Source: Alphaproteobacteria bacterium | GTDB taxonomy: Bacteria; Pseudomonadota; Alphaproteobacteria; CAAHEQ01; UBA3637 | Direction: 5' to 3' | Assembly (NCBI GenBank): GCA_017533325.1 | Contig: JAFXIF010000027.1 | Span: 1 to 33,093, forward strand | Length of the DNA: 33,093 nucleotides | Shown here: positions 5,625 to 16,887 of the stretch, one piece after another | How positions within the stretch are numbered: position 1 is the first letter of the stretch | How the letters are laid out: every line of letters starts with the position of its first letter | The notes under the pieces: generated by a model | Databases searched by the model: none | The model's input: the letters and a program-made list of their open reading frames with translations, nothing else | Told to the model about the DNA's origin: nothing | Position numbers and translations under genes: made by a program

Positions 5625-7417
5625 ATGATTATGACAAACACTTTAGATAAAACAAAACTCATCGAAGTTGAATCTGCCGTCAGCTTATCTGAAAAACAGC
5701 TAAAAACCCTAAAAACAAGATTAACAGATATCTTAAAAACAGATAATTTTATCTTACAGGTTAAGGTTAATTCTTCTCTTTTAGGTGGCCTTAAATTAAA
5801 TGTTGATTCATTATTGATTGATGCCTCAGTTAAAGGACAGCTTTCAAATTTTCAACAAGAAATCGAAAAAAGAGTTGCAAGAGCCGTTGATGTAACAAAA
5901 ATTGCAGAAGTTTTTTCTGATACCGTTTCTAATTTCGAAGAAAAAAAAGAAATTAAAGAAGTCGGAAAAGTGTTATCCGTTTCAGACGGGGTAGCAAGAG
6001 TTGAAGGATTAAAATCGATTGCTTCAGGAGAACGCGTTATTTTTGAATCCGGTCAAACAGGTATGGCTCTAAACTTAAATCCGGATGTTGTTGATATCGT
6101 TATTTTTAATGATGCGCAAAACATCAAAGAAGGCGCAAGCGTTTCAAGAACTAATCAAATGAATACTGTTCCTGTCGGGATGGAATTATTAGGTCGTGTT
6201 CTCAATCCGCTTGGAAAACCCATTGACGGAAAAGAAGGATTTGAAAATTTACCTCAACACCCTGTTATGGCGCCGGCCCCCGGTATTATTGCAAGAAGTT
6301 CCGTCAACAAACCGATCCAAACGGGGATTAAAGGAATTGACGCCCTTGTTCCAATCGGAAGAGGTCAACGCGAACTTATTATCGGCGATCGTCAAACCGG
6401 AAAAACCGCCATTATTTTGGACACAATTTTAAGCCAAAAAGAAAAAAATGCCGTTTTACCGGATTCTGAAAAATTATTCTGTATTTATGTTGCAATCGGT
6501 CAAAAACAATCAACCGTTCGCGACATTATGCGCATTTTGGAAGAAAATGGCGCTATGGATTATACAATTATCGTTTCTGCAACAGCTTCTGACAGTGCAG
6601 CCATGCAATATTTAGCACCATACGCCGGATGCACAATCGGTGAATATTTCAGAGATAATTCCATGAATGCCATTGTGTTTTATGATGATTTATCTAAACA
6701 CGCCGTTGCTTATCGCGAAATGAGCTTGTTGTTAAAACGCCCAACCGGTCGCGAAGCATATCCGGGGGATGTGTTTTATTTGCACTCCAGATTATTAGAA
6801 CGCGCCGCTCAACTCAGCAAGGAATACGGGAGTGGCTCTTTAACAGCTTTACCTGTCATTGAAACTCAAGAAGGCGACGTTTCCGCTTATATTCCAACAA
6901 ATGTTATTTCCATTACTGACGGGCAAATTTTCTTGGAAACAAATCTTTTCTTACAAGGCGTTCGTCCGGCTATCAATGTTGGGTTATCGGTTAGCCGTGT
7001 GGGTTCTGCCGCACAAAGCAAAGCAATGAAAAAAGTCGCCGGTTCTTTAAAATTAGACTTGGCTCAATACCGCGAAGTTATGAACTTTTCTCAATTTGCT
7101 TCAGATCTTGACCCTGCAACTCAATCACTTTTAAATCGTGGTTCCAGATTAACGGAGATCATGAAGCAAAAACAATATCGTCCTTATTCTATGGCTGAAG
7201 AAGTTGTTTCAATTTTTGCCGGCGTTAACGGGTATTTAGATACTGTTCAACTATCCGATATTTCAGCTTTTGAATCAAAATTGCATGAAGTCATTGAAAA
7301 AGAACATCCGGATATCTATGAAAGCATTTTAAAAACAAATGACTTAACCGAAGAGACAAAATCTAAACTTATCGAGGTTCTTAAAGTATTATCCGAAACT
7401 ATGGGAAAGAGTGACGA

Positions 7418-7421
<4 letters not shown>
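5625..7421 (+). CDS. atpA: F1 ATP synthase alpha subunit with N-terminal delta-subunit (OSCP) C-terminal domain
   Basis: Non-catalytic nucleotide-binding subunit of F1, on the cytoplasmic face of the inner membrane. At 598 residues it is about 85 longer than usual. Residues ~15-85 match the C-terminal domain of the delta subunit: [17 protein letters not shown], then [15 protein letters not shown] and [13 protein letters not shown]. These parallel the family pattern of an L-x-E-x-Q-LxxL helix, D/N-xSLLGGL and IDxSxRxxL. Alpha proper begins about residue 91 ([16 protein letters not shown]) with the beta-barrel ([17 protein letters not shown]). The P-loop GDRQTGKT is at 254-261 and the arginine finger SRVGSAAQ at about 457 (R458). 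The usual atpH gene is absent upstream. AAGGA (5616-5620) serves ATG 5625 or ATG 5631. The stop overlaps atpG (ATGA). The delta domain is inferred from the sequence pattern. Confidence 0.95.
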
Positions 7422-10507
<3,086 letters not shown>

Positions 10508-10521
10508 TTATATGAGGAAGC

Positions 10522-12054
10522 ATGAAACAGATTTTCAATTTTTTTAGAACAAAGCTCTTTGCTCTTTCAATTTTAAAAAAATCTGTTTTACTATTTATTC
10601 TCGGAAGCCTTTCCGCTCTTTCATTCGCACCTTATTATATCCTGCCATTAATTCTAATTGGTCTTTGGATTTTAATGTATTGTTTAAATTTGGCAACAAA
10701 TAAAAAACAAACAGCTCTTTTTTCATTTTCATTCGGTGCGGGACTTGGTATTTTTTCGCTTAAATGGATTACAAATGCTTTTTTAATTGATGGAGGGGCT
10801 TTTTCATTATTTATACCCTTTGCTTTGCTTGGATTTGCTTTATTTATGGGCATCTTTTTTATGATTCCCGCCCTTATATCATTCCCATTTAAAAAAGGCA
10901 CTGCAAGATGGCTTGCTTTTTCTTGTTTTTTTGTTTTTTTTGAATGGATTCGTTCATGGATATTTACCGGATTTCCATGGAATCAACTTGGTAATATTTG
11001 GACGTGTTTTTTACCGGTTTTACAAACAGCTTCACTCATCGGCGTTTTGGGTCTTTCTTTGCTTACAATGTTGTTTTTCACATCATTTTCGCTATTACCC
11101 CAAAAAAAATACGTTACTTCTTTTATCGTTTTATTTGCGCTTTTAACATTTGGTGGTTTTTTAACTCTTTTGGAAAATAAAAATGAAACTGTTTGGGGGG
11201 TTAATTTAAGATTGGTTCAACCAAATATCCCTCAATCATATAAATGGGATAAAAATAAAGCGCAGGATAATTATAATCGATTACTTTTATTATCAAGAGA
11301 AAACAATCAAAATATTACTCATGTTATTTGGCCCGAATCAGCCATGCCTTTTTATCCTGAAATTGATGAAATTGAAAGAATGCGATTAATGGGAGCTTTA
11401 AGACAAGGCTCAATTTTATTAAGCGGTGGAATGCGTATTGTAAATTTAAGCAAAAGAGAACTTGCAAATTCCTTATTTGTTTTTGACCACCTTGCAAATA
11501 TTATCGGATATTATGACAAATCCCATTTGGTGCCATTCGGTGAATATGTACCCTTTAGAGAAACGCTTCAAATTGATAAAATTGTTCCAATCCCAGCTGA
11601 TTTCAAAAAAGGGAAAGGACTTCAAACACTTTTGATTCCTAAAGCTCCGCCTGTTTCCCCATTGGTTTGCTATGAAGTTATTTTTTCAGGCAAAGTTGTT
11701 AACAAAAATAAACGACCGGAATGGCTTTTAAATATCACAAATGATGCTTGGTATGGATTATCTGCCGGCCCTTATCAACATTTAAGCATTGCTCAAATGC
11801 GGGCCGTTGAAGAAGGATTACCCCTTGTTCGTGCAACAAACAATGGCGTCAGCGCCGTTATTAATCCTTATGGAGAAATCATTGCCTCATTAGAACTTGG
11901 AAAACAAGGAGTTTTAGACTCAACTCTTCCCAGAGCTAATCCGCCAACCTTGTTTTCAAAATATGGAAATAACATCCCTCTTTTAATGATTTTTATTGTT
12001 TTCATCCTTTCAATTTTAACCTCAAAGAAAGAAAAAAGATATCAAAATCAATAA
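10522..12054 (+). CDS. lnt: Apolipoprotein N-acyltransferase
   Basis: Inner-membrane enzyme that adds the third acyl chain to the N-terminal cysteine of lipoproteins, the last step of lipoprotein maturation in Gram-negatives. About six membrane segments occupy residues 15-225. The periplasmic nitrilase-fold domain carries the triad E272 (WPESAMPFY), K333 (YDKSHLVPFGEY) and C383 (VCYEVIF). A last membrane helix lies near 485-502. The 510-residue length is typical. GAGGAAG precedes ATG 10522, and the gene starts 14 bases after atpC, so it probably belongs to the atp transcript. No terminator is evident between atpC and lnt. A plausible client, the small lipoprotein at 25151-25279, is in this window. 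Confidence 0.95.
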   Translation: MKQIFNFFRTKLFALSILKKSVLLFILGSLSALSFAPYYILPLILIGLWILMYCLNLATNKKQTALFSFSFGAGLGIFSLKWITNAFLIDGGAFSLFIPFALLGFALFMGIFFMIPALISFPFKKGTARWLAFSCFFVFFEWIRSWIFTGFPWNQLGNIWTCFLPVLQTASLIGVLGLSLLTMLFFTSFSLLPQKKYVTSFIVLFALLTFGGFLTLLENKNETVWGVNLRLVQPNIPQSYKWDKNKAQDNYNRLLLLSRENNQNITHVIWPESAMPFYPEIDEIERMRLMGALRQGSILLSGGMRIVNLSKRELANSLFVFDHLANIIGYYDKSHLVPFGEYVPFRETLQIDKIVPIPADFKKGKGLQTLLIPKAPPVSPLVCYEVIFSGKVVNKNKRPEWLLNITNDAWYGLSAGPYQHLSIAQMRAVEEGLPLVRATNNGVSAVINPYGEIIASLELGKQGVLDSTLPRANPPTLFSKYGNNIPLLMIFIVFILSILTSKKEKRYQNQ

Positions 12055-12061
12055 AAAGCGC

Positions 12062-12090
12062 TTGACAAACTTTTTTTTATTATATATAAT
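12062..12090 (+). promoter_or_regulatory. Perfect consensus promoter of rpmJ
   Basis: TTGACA (12062-12067), 17 bases, TATAAT (12085-12090), only eight bases after the lnt stop. A consensus promoter suits a ribosomal protein gene. Confidence 0.88.
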
Positions 12091-12132
12091 GCCGTTACTT
12101 GTCTTCTAAAAGTTTAAAGAAAGGGTCGTATC

Positions 12133-12258
12133 ATGAAAGTTCGTTGTTCATTAAAATCAGCCAAGATGCGCGATAAAGATTGTATTGTTGTGCGTCGTAA
12201 AGGCAGTGTTTACGTTATTAACAAGAAAAAGCCAAAATTAAAAGCTAAACAAGGTTAA
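12133..12258 (+). CDS. rpmJ: 50S ribosomal protein L36, zinc-free type
   Basis: 41 residues, starting [20 protein letters not shown] and ending [11 protein letters not shown], matching bL36. The CxxC…C…H zinc ligands of the C+ form are not in place. The pattern RDKDC-VVRRKG-VYVINKK is that of the C-minus form usual in Alphaproteobacteria and of YkgO. AAAGGG lies just upstream of the ATG. It is a single gene with its own consensus promoter and terminator. Confidence 0.95.
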   Translation: MKVRCSLKSAKMRDKDCIVVRRKGSVYVINKKKPKLKAKQG

Positions 12259-12275
12259 TCGAAACAGTTAGAAAA

Positions 12276-12305
12276 AACTCAAAGGCATTTCCTTTGAGTT
12301 TTTTT
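12276..12305 (+). terminator. rpmJ terminator
   Basis: AACTCAAAGG (12276-12285), loop CATTT, CCTTTGAGTT (12291-12300), then five more T. Confidence 0.88.
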
Positions 12306-12380
12306 ATATCTTTTATTTTATCAGAAATACCATTAAACCAATTTTTTATCAAAAGTATTTTCTTTTAGCTAAGAATATGC

Positions 12381-12386
12381 TATAAT
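12381..12386 (+). promoter_or_regulatory. Extended -10 promoter of the small secreted peptide
   Basis: TATAAT preceded by TGC forms an extended -10. No good -35 is visible 17 bases upstream. The ATG is 33 bases downstream. Confidence 0.55.
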
Positions 12387-12418
12387 AAATAGAGATAGAA
12401 TAAGAAAAGGAGGCTCCT

Positions 12419-12568
12419 ATGAAAAAACTTTTACTCGCATTGATTATGGGTATTTGCATGATGTTAAGCGTCTCTTCTTGGGCATATAGTTTTGCTCAAA
12501 GAACAGAAGATACCTTAAGAGAAGGCAACACTGACAGTGTCGGTCTTGGCGATACTTGGAAGGAATAA
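12419..12568 (+). CDS. Small secreted peptide (49 residues)
   Basis: MKKLLLALIMGICMMLSV then SSWAYSF is a good Sec signal peptide with likely cleavage after SWA. It leaves a mature peptide of about 26 acidic residues (…RTEDTLREGNTDSVGLGD…). AAGGAGG at 12407-12413 is a perfect Shine-Dalgarno six bases before the ATG, and it forms a short palindrome, AGGAGGCTCCT. A promoter and terminator frame it, so it is a real monocistronic gene. I know no family. Its job is unknown. Confidence 0.78.
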   Translation: MKKLLLALIMGICMMLSVSSWAYSFAQRTEDTLREGNTDSVGLGDTWKE

Positions 12569-12584
12569 TCTTCTTTAGCAAAAA

Positions 12585-12616
12585 AACAAGTTCTTTTATC
12601 TGGAACTTGTTTTTTT
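12585..12616 (+). terminator. Terminator after the secreted peptide gene
   Basis: AACAAGTTC (12585-12593) and GAACTTGTT (12603-12611) around a nine-base loop, followed by T to 12616. Confidence 0.85.
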
Positions 12617-12641
12617 CATTTAAGACCCTTAAGAAATAACA

Positions 12642-13454
12642 TCACCCTTTTTGCAGTATTTCTTTTGAAAAATAATCTTTTAAATACATATACATATCCG
12701 TTTTATTAAACTTTCCGTCATAAGAATCATCTTTTCCAAATCGAATACCGCTCAAAAGAGCTTTCTTTGAAATCCAAATACCGGTATTTTCATCAATCAA
12801 CCATTTAATCGGCAACACTTCAATCCAATAAGGTTCACCGATTTGAACATCTTTTCCATTTGAAAGAATCGAATCACTATCAGCCGGTCGCCCTTCAACA
12901 CGGATATATTTTCTTTCATCATGAATATAAACAAAATAACGCTTTGGCTTAAAACCTTGCTCATAATCAGTTAAGCCGGCTGTGTCAAAAGTATAAAATT
13001 CTTTTGTTTTTTTAAGCTCCCTGTTATGATACATTTTTTCAAGCAATTCACTTAATTTAACTTTAACCGATTTTTGAGGATACTCACCAAAATAAGCAAT
13101 TTTAACTTCCAAATCGTTCGGTAACAACACCTTCTTTATTTTTGGATTTTTTATTCTATCCGTTACTTTTTTAGGCAAAACAGGACGAACACCGTCACGC
13201 CGTCTGTTGGGGTAATAATAACAAAAATCGCCGGCATGAGTAATTGTTCGAACCAAACCTAAATCATGTAAAGCTGAAGCTGTCCAAATATAACCGGAAC
13301 GGTCCCCTTCAATTGTTGTGCCGGCACTTCCAAGCCAACCGCCTAAAACAATTGCCAAATCACTGAGTGCTACTTTCGTCCCGTATTTTTTAATCACTTC
13401 AAGGGAATTTTCTCCCCAAATTTGATCTTCCGTTAAAAGCGTTGCCTGAACCAT
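12642..13454 (-). CDS. Hypothetical protein, DUF6273-like module
   Basis: 270 residues from ATG 13454, chosen because AGGAGGGG lies directly upstream. A longer frame to 13496 lacks such a site. No signal peptide is seen. Residues ~55-100 (SGYIWTASALHDLGLVRTI … RRRDGVRPVL) resemble the W-x-S … GVRPV/A pattern of DUF6273-type modules, common in gut bacteria. The C-terminal third (IKWLIDENTGIWISKKALL … YLKDYF) is also typical of those proteins. The function is unknown and the assignment tentative. A five-base-pair hairpin (CCTAT-AAGA-ATAGG) abuts the ribosome site in the mRNA. The region downstream is shared with the peptide terminator. Confidence 0.7.
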   Translation of the reverse strand: MVQATLLTEDQIWGENSLEVIKKYGTKVALSDLAIVLGGWLGSAGTTIEGDRSGYIWTASALHDLGLVRTITHAGDFCYYYPNRRRDGVRPVLPKKVTDRIKNPKIKKVLLPNDLEVKIAYFGEYPQKSVKVKLSELLEKMYHNRELKKTKEFYTFDTAGLTDYEQGFKPKRYFVYIHDERKYIRVEGRPADSDSILSNGKDVQIGEPYWIEVLPIKWLIDENTGIWISKKALLSGIRFGKDDSYDGKFNKTDMYMYLKDYFSKEILQKG

Positions 13455-13530
13455 AAGAACCCCTCCTATTCTTATAGGATAACACTTTTTCATCATTTTG
13501 ACAATAAGAAAAAATTTTCAGATTAAAGCT

Positions 13531-13896
13531 TTAAGATCTCTGATGATTGACAAGCAAATTAATTTTTTCAAATTTTCCTACAGGCAATACCACATAAGCA
13601 ATCTCACTAAATATTGCAAAATAAGCATCTAATTTTTTTTAAGATACACGAGGGAACTCAATATTGATTAATTCACCAAAAACTTTTTCCACACGCTTGT
13701 TCAATTTACCAATTTTCCGACAAGCATTTATCTTGGTTTCAACTTCATCTTTATTATTATAAGGCAAATATTTAGTTTTTAAAATCTTAAAGATGTTATC
13801 AGATGCAAAGGCTAATTCTTGTTCTTCTAAATAAGAGCGAAGAGGGGTATATTCTCCTGATAATTCAATGGCAATAAAACCCCGAACATTAAAAAA
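13531..13896 (-). pseudogene. Decayed gene remnant with in-frame stop
   Basis: On the minus strand a frame without any ATG encodes FIAIELSGEYTPLRSYLEEQ and ends at stop 13641-13639 after GELINIEFPRVS. The same frame continues for 35 more sense codons (KKLDAYFAIFSEIAYVV…) to a second stop at 13533-13531. The composition looks protein-like (amphipathic, charged helices), but the start is missing and the frame is interrupted. I read it as the 3' remnant of a dead gene. No family is recognised. It fills most of the 450-base gap between its neighbours. Confidence 0.5.
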
Positions 13897-13909
13897 TTAA
13901 CATTCGGGG
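13880..13909 (-). terminator. Weak terminator after the YgiW-like gene
   Basis: CCCCGAA and TTCGGGG (outer 7 bp, plus inner TTAA pairing) followed on the minus strand by TTTTATT. Confidence 0.55.
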
Positions 13910-13949
13910 TGGGGGAGATTTCTAATTTAAAGAGTTTGTTTTTTTAATC

Positions 13950-14327
13950 TTATTTCTTTTCGATTCGATCGACATCAATTTCGGGCGAATGCATAATTTC
14001 TTTATCCACTTCCCCATAAATCGTAACCGTATCAGCCGGAGTTACCGTTAAACCATTCCAATCATCATTATCAATTTCAATAATGATGGCTCCGGTTGAA
14101 TCTCTAAATTGATATTTTTCTTTTGCCGTTTCTTTTTCAATATGCCCTGTTAATTGAACAAGCGTATCATCTTTTGCATTTAAAGCTGCAGCAACTGTTG
14201 TTATTCCATCAGTCGGGCCCTTAAATCCGCCTTGAGATGCCGGTGCATTCGGTTCAAAGCCGGCACTAGCACCACAAGAAACTGCGATTGAAAGAGCAAA
14301 AAGTGATGTATAAATAATTTTTTTCAT
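13950..14327 (-). CDS. YgiW/YdeI-family periplasmic BOF (OB-fold) protein
   Basis: 125 residues with a Sec signal peptide (MKKIIYTSLFALSIAVSCGA then SAG). The cysteine at 18 is followed by GASAG, so a signal-peptidase I site is preferred to a lipobox. The mature part matches the bacterial OB-fold (BOF) family: GPTDGITTVAAALNAKDDT, then VQLTGHIEKE, YQFRDSTGAIIIEIDNDDW and VTIYGEVDKE. Members are small periplasmic stress-tolerance proteins (peroxide, metals, antimicrobial peptides in enterobacteria) without known enzymatic activity. AAGGAG precedes the ATG. A Fur-like palindrome overlaps its promoter, suggesting metal control. It is monocistronic. Confidence 0.87.
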   Translation of the reverse strand: MKKIIYTSLFALSIAVSCGASAGFEPNAPASQGGFKGPTDGITTVAAALNAKDDTLVQLTGHIEKETAKEKYQFRDSTGAIIIEIDNDDWNGLTVTPADTVTIYGEVDKEIMHSPEIDVDRIEKK

Positions 14328-14340
14328 TTGAACTCCTTAA

Positions 14341-14373
14341 TAATAATAGTTATCATTAACAATAATGACTATA
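14341..14373 (-). promoter_or_regulatory. Fur-family-like operator over the -10 of the YgiW-like gene
   Basis: An imperfect 27-bp palindrome spans 14346-14372: ATAGTTATCATT-AAC-AATAATGACTAT, 10 of 12 positions symmetrical. On the minus strand TGATAACTATTATTA (14355-14341) differs from the Fur 7-1-7 core TGATAATnATTATCA at two positions. A minus-strand TATAGT (14373-14368) lies at the palindrome edge and could be the -10, so a bound regulator would block transcription. Which family member (Fur, Mur, Zur or other) is not decidable here. Confidence 0.55.
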
Positions 14374-14482
14374 CAAGAAAAATAAATAAAAAAAAAGATA
14401 TTTTTTTAATTTTTTTTCTTGTTTAACAATTCTGTAATAAAAAAATGACGTTTTTTTAACAAATTTTCAAGAGGGAAGACAT

Positions 14483-14510
14483 AAAAAAAACGGGCAAAAA
14501 GCCCGTTTTT
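14483..14510 (-). terminator. pheST terminator
   Basis: On the minus strand AAAAACGGGC, loop TTTTT, GCCCG and eight T, 17 bases after the pheT stop. The plus-strand side also has a short T-run. Confidence 0.88.
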
Positions 14511-14526
14511 CTTTTGAAATATATTT

Positions 14527-16887
14527 TTAAGCTCTTAACTCAGCACCGGTCATCTTTTGAACAGCGCTAATAATTTGAACACTTAAAATTTCAATTTCTT
14601 TATCTGTCATTGTTTTTTCAAATGGTGAAACCGTTACTTGAATTGCCAATGATTTCTTATCAGCCGGCAATTTATCACCTTCATAAACGTCAAAAACTGT
14701 TACATTCGTGATTTTTTCTTTGTCAACACCTGAAATTGCGGCAATCACTTTTGCGGCATCAACATCTTTATCCATCACAAAGGCAAAATCTCTTGTAAAC
14801 GGCATTAAATTAGACATTTTTAACAGTTTTTGAGATTTTGATTTAGATCTTGGTTGAGGAACATTATCCATATAAACTTCAAAGGCAACAACCGGTGTTT
14901 TAATATCAAAAACTTTCAAAATAGCCGGATGAATTTCTCCAAAGTGAGCAACAATGTTTTTACCCAAAACAAATGAACCCGAACGCCCCGGATGATACCA
15001 TGACGGAGCTCTTCTTGCCACTTGCAGATTTTTTGGAGCGTCAATAGCCCCTAAAGCATCTAAAGCATCTGCTTTTGCATCAAAAACATCAACCACTCTA
15101 TTATCGCTTAAGAAATGACGCGGATTAAAAGCCCCTGCTCTTACCCCACAAGCAACCATACGTTGCTCATTTGGAACGGTTGAATAAAATTCAGGCCCTA
15201 CTTCAAATAATTGAACATCTTTAATGCCTCTATCTTGATTCCTCTTAACGGCAGAAAGCAAGTTGGGCACCAAACTTGGGCGCATTTCATCTAAATCAGA
15301 GGCAATCGGATTTGCAATTAAAATGCCTTTTGAACCAAAATATTTTGCCAATTTTGAATCCATAAATGACCAAGTAATTGCTTGATTTAACCCTCTGGCT
15401 GCCAAAGCTCTTCTGATTGCGATTTCTCTTTTTTGATGAGGCAACAAAATACTTGTTGTAAGTTGTTCCGGTCTTAACGGAGCCTCAGGCAATTCATCAA
15501 GACCGTAAATTCTGACAACTTCTTCAACAATGTCAGCTTTTAAGCGAACATCATTTGTGCGCCAAGAAGGCACTTTTATTTTATTTCCATTTACCTTAAA
15601 ACCCAAATTTTCCAAAATTTGAACAGCTTTTTCTTGAGGAACTTCAAATCCGCACAAACGTTTAATTTCATTAAAATCGAAATCAATTTCATGTTCCCAG
15701 TTAACGCCTTTACCAACAACGATAAGTTCAGAAGCCTCACCACCGCAAATATCTAAAATAAGTTGGGTTGCGCGTTCATTACCGCTTACTTGAGAATCGG
15801 CATCAATACCGCGTTCAAATCTCGTTCTTGAATCAGATTCGGCATTTAAAATTCTTCCCGTTGAAGCAATTGAAATCGGATTAAAATAGGCTGACTCTAA
15901 GAAAACATTAACTGTTTCTTCTGAACAACCGGTTTCTTCACCACCCATAACACCCGCAATACTTTGCGCCTTTTCGCTATCGGCAATCACAAGCATGCCT
16001 TCTTGTAATTGATATTCTTTTTCATCCAAGGCTTTTAATGTTTCGCCTGTTTTTGCTGAACGAACATATAAGTCGCCTTTCAATTTATCTGCATCAAAAA
16101 CATGAAGCGGACGGCATTCTGCCAAATTTAAATAATTGGTAATATCAACCAAAGCTGAAATCGGGCGAAGGCCCATTGAAATTAAGAAATCTTGCATCCA
16201 TTTCGGACTTGGTCCATTTTTAACATTTTTGATATAGCGACCGGCAAATTCTAAACAGTTATCATCTTCAATATGAACATTAATCGGCGATTTAAAAGAG
16301 CCTTCAATTTTTTGAGGTTCTTCATAAATATACTCACCGATACCGGTAGCCGATAAATCTCTTGCAATTCCTTTAACGCCAAAACAATCCCCACGGTTCG
16401 GCGTCACGTTTACATCAAAAATAACATCCGTATTAAAAAGTTCCGTTACCGGTGTACCGGCAGGCAAATCAGTTTTTAAATCCATAATACCTGAATGATC
16501 CGTCCCTAAATTTAATTCTTTTTCGGAACACATCATCCCGCAACTTTCAACACCACGGATAACGCCCTTTTCCAAACGTTCCCCATAACAAGGAATCATC
16601 ACACCCGGTTCAGCCAAAACAGACTTCATTCCTTCATAAACATTTGGAGCACCACAAACAATTTGCAGGATTTCTTTTCCGTTTGACACGCGCAATATAT
16701 GTAATTTATCTGCGTTCGGATGATTTTCAACCGCTTTAATTTCCCCGATAACAAACCCTTTTAATTCAGCGCCTTTATCAATTACTTCTTCAACTTCTAA
16801 CCCAATAGAAGTTAATGTATCTGAAATTTCAGAAACTGAACTTTGAGTTTTTAAATATTTTTTTAATGCACTTAATGAAACTTTCAT
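14527..16887 (-). CDS. pheT: Phenylalanyl-tRNA synthetase beta chain
   Basis: Large chain of the alpha2-beta2 enzyme that charges tRNA-Phe. It contributes tRNA binding and the editing site. 786 residues, normal length. Domains in order: N-terminal MKVSLSALKKYL, an OB-fold tRNA-binding domain at about 40-150 (VIGEIKAVENHPNADKLHIL, then VCGAPNV), B3/B4 editing (DVNVTPNRGDCFGVKGIARD; MGLRPISALVDITNYLNL, HVFDADK), B5 (IVEEVVRIYG), a catalytic-like core (NPIASDLDEMRPSLVPNLL) and the C-terminal ferredoxin-like anticodon domain (FTRDFAFVMDKDVDA … DKEIEIL). Its start overlaps the pheS stop by four bases, so the two chains are probably translationally coupled. Confidence 0.97.
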   Translation of the reverse strand: MKVSLSALKKYLKTQSSVSEISDTLTSIGLEVEEVIDKGAELKGFVIGEIKAVENHPNADKLHILRVSNGKEILQIVCGAPNVYEGMKSVLAEPGVMIPCYGERLEKGVIRGVESCGMMCSEKELNLGTDHSGIMDLKTDLPAGTPVTELFNTDVIFDVNVTPNRGDCFGVKGIARDLSATGIGEYIYEEPQKIEGSFKSPINVHIEDDNCLEFAGRYIKNVKNGPSPKWMQDFLISMGLRPISALVDITNYLNLAECRPLHVFDADKLKGDLYVRSAKTGETLKALDEKEYQLQEGMLVIADSEKAQSIAGVMGGEETGCSEETVNVFLESAYFNPISIASTGRILNAESDSRTRFERGIDADSQVSGNERATQLILDICGGEASELIVVGKGVNWEHEIDFDFNEIKRLCGFEVPQEKAVQILENLGFKVNGNKIKVPSWRTNDVRLKADIVEEVVRIYGLDELPEAPLRPEQLTTSILLPHQKREIAIRRALAARGLNQAITWSFMDSKLAKYFGSKGILIANPIASDLDEMRPSLVPNLLSAVKRNQDRGIKDVQLFEVGPEFYSTVPNEQRMVACGVRAGAFNPRHFLSDNRVVDVFDAKADALDALGAIDAPKNLQVARRAPSWYHPGRSGSFVLGKNIVAHFGEIHPAILKVFDIKTPVVAFEVYMDNVPQPRSKSKSQKLLKMSNLMPFTRDFAFVMDKDVDAAKVIAAISGVDKEKITNVTVFDVYEGDKLPADKKSLAIQVTVSPFEKTMTDKEIEILSVQIISAVQKMTGAELRA

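Noticed and set aside
5545-5627. A broken atpH upstream with its N-terminal half in another frame
   Set aside because: The region between the terminator at 5516-5544 and atpA is only about 80 bases and shows no delta N-terminal domain in any frame. The missing half is absent, not frameshifted.
13880-13909. Hairpin CCCCGAA…TTCGGGG as a recombination or integron site
   Set aside because: It has no attC-like core sites or integrase nearby and fits a weak terminator for the minus-strand YgiW-like gene.
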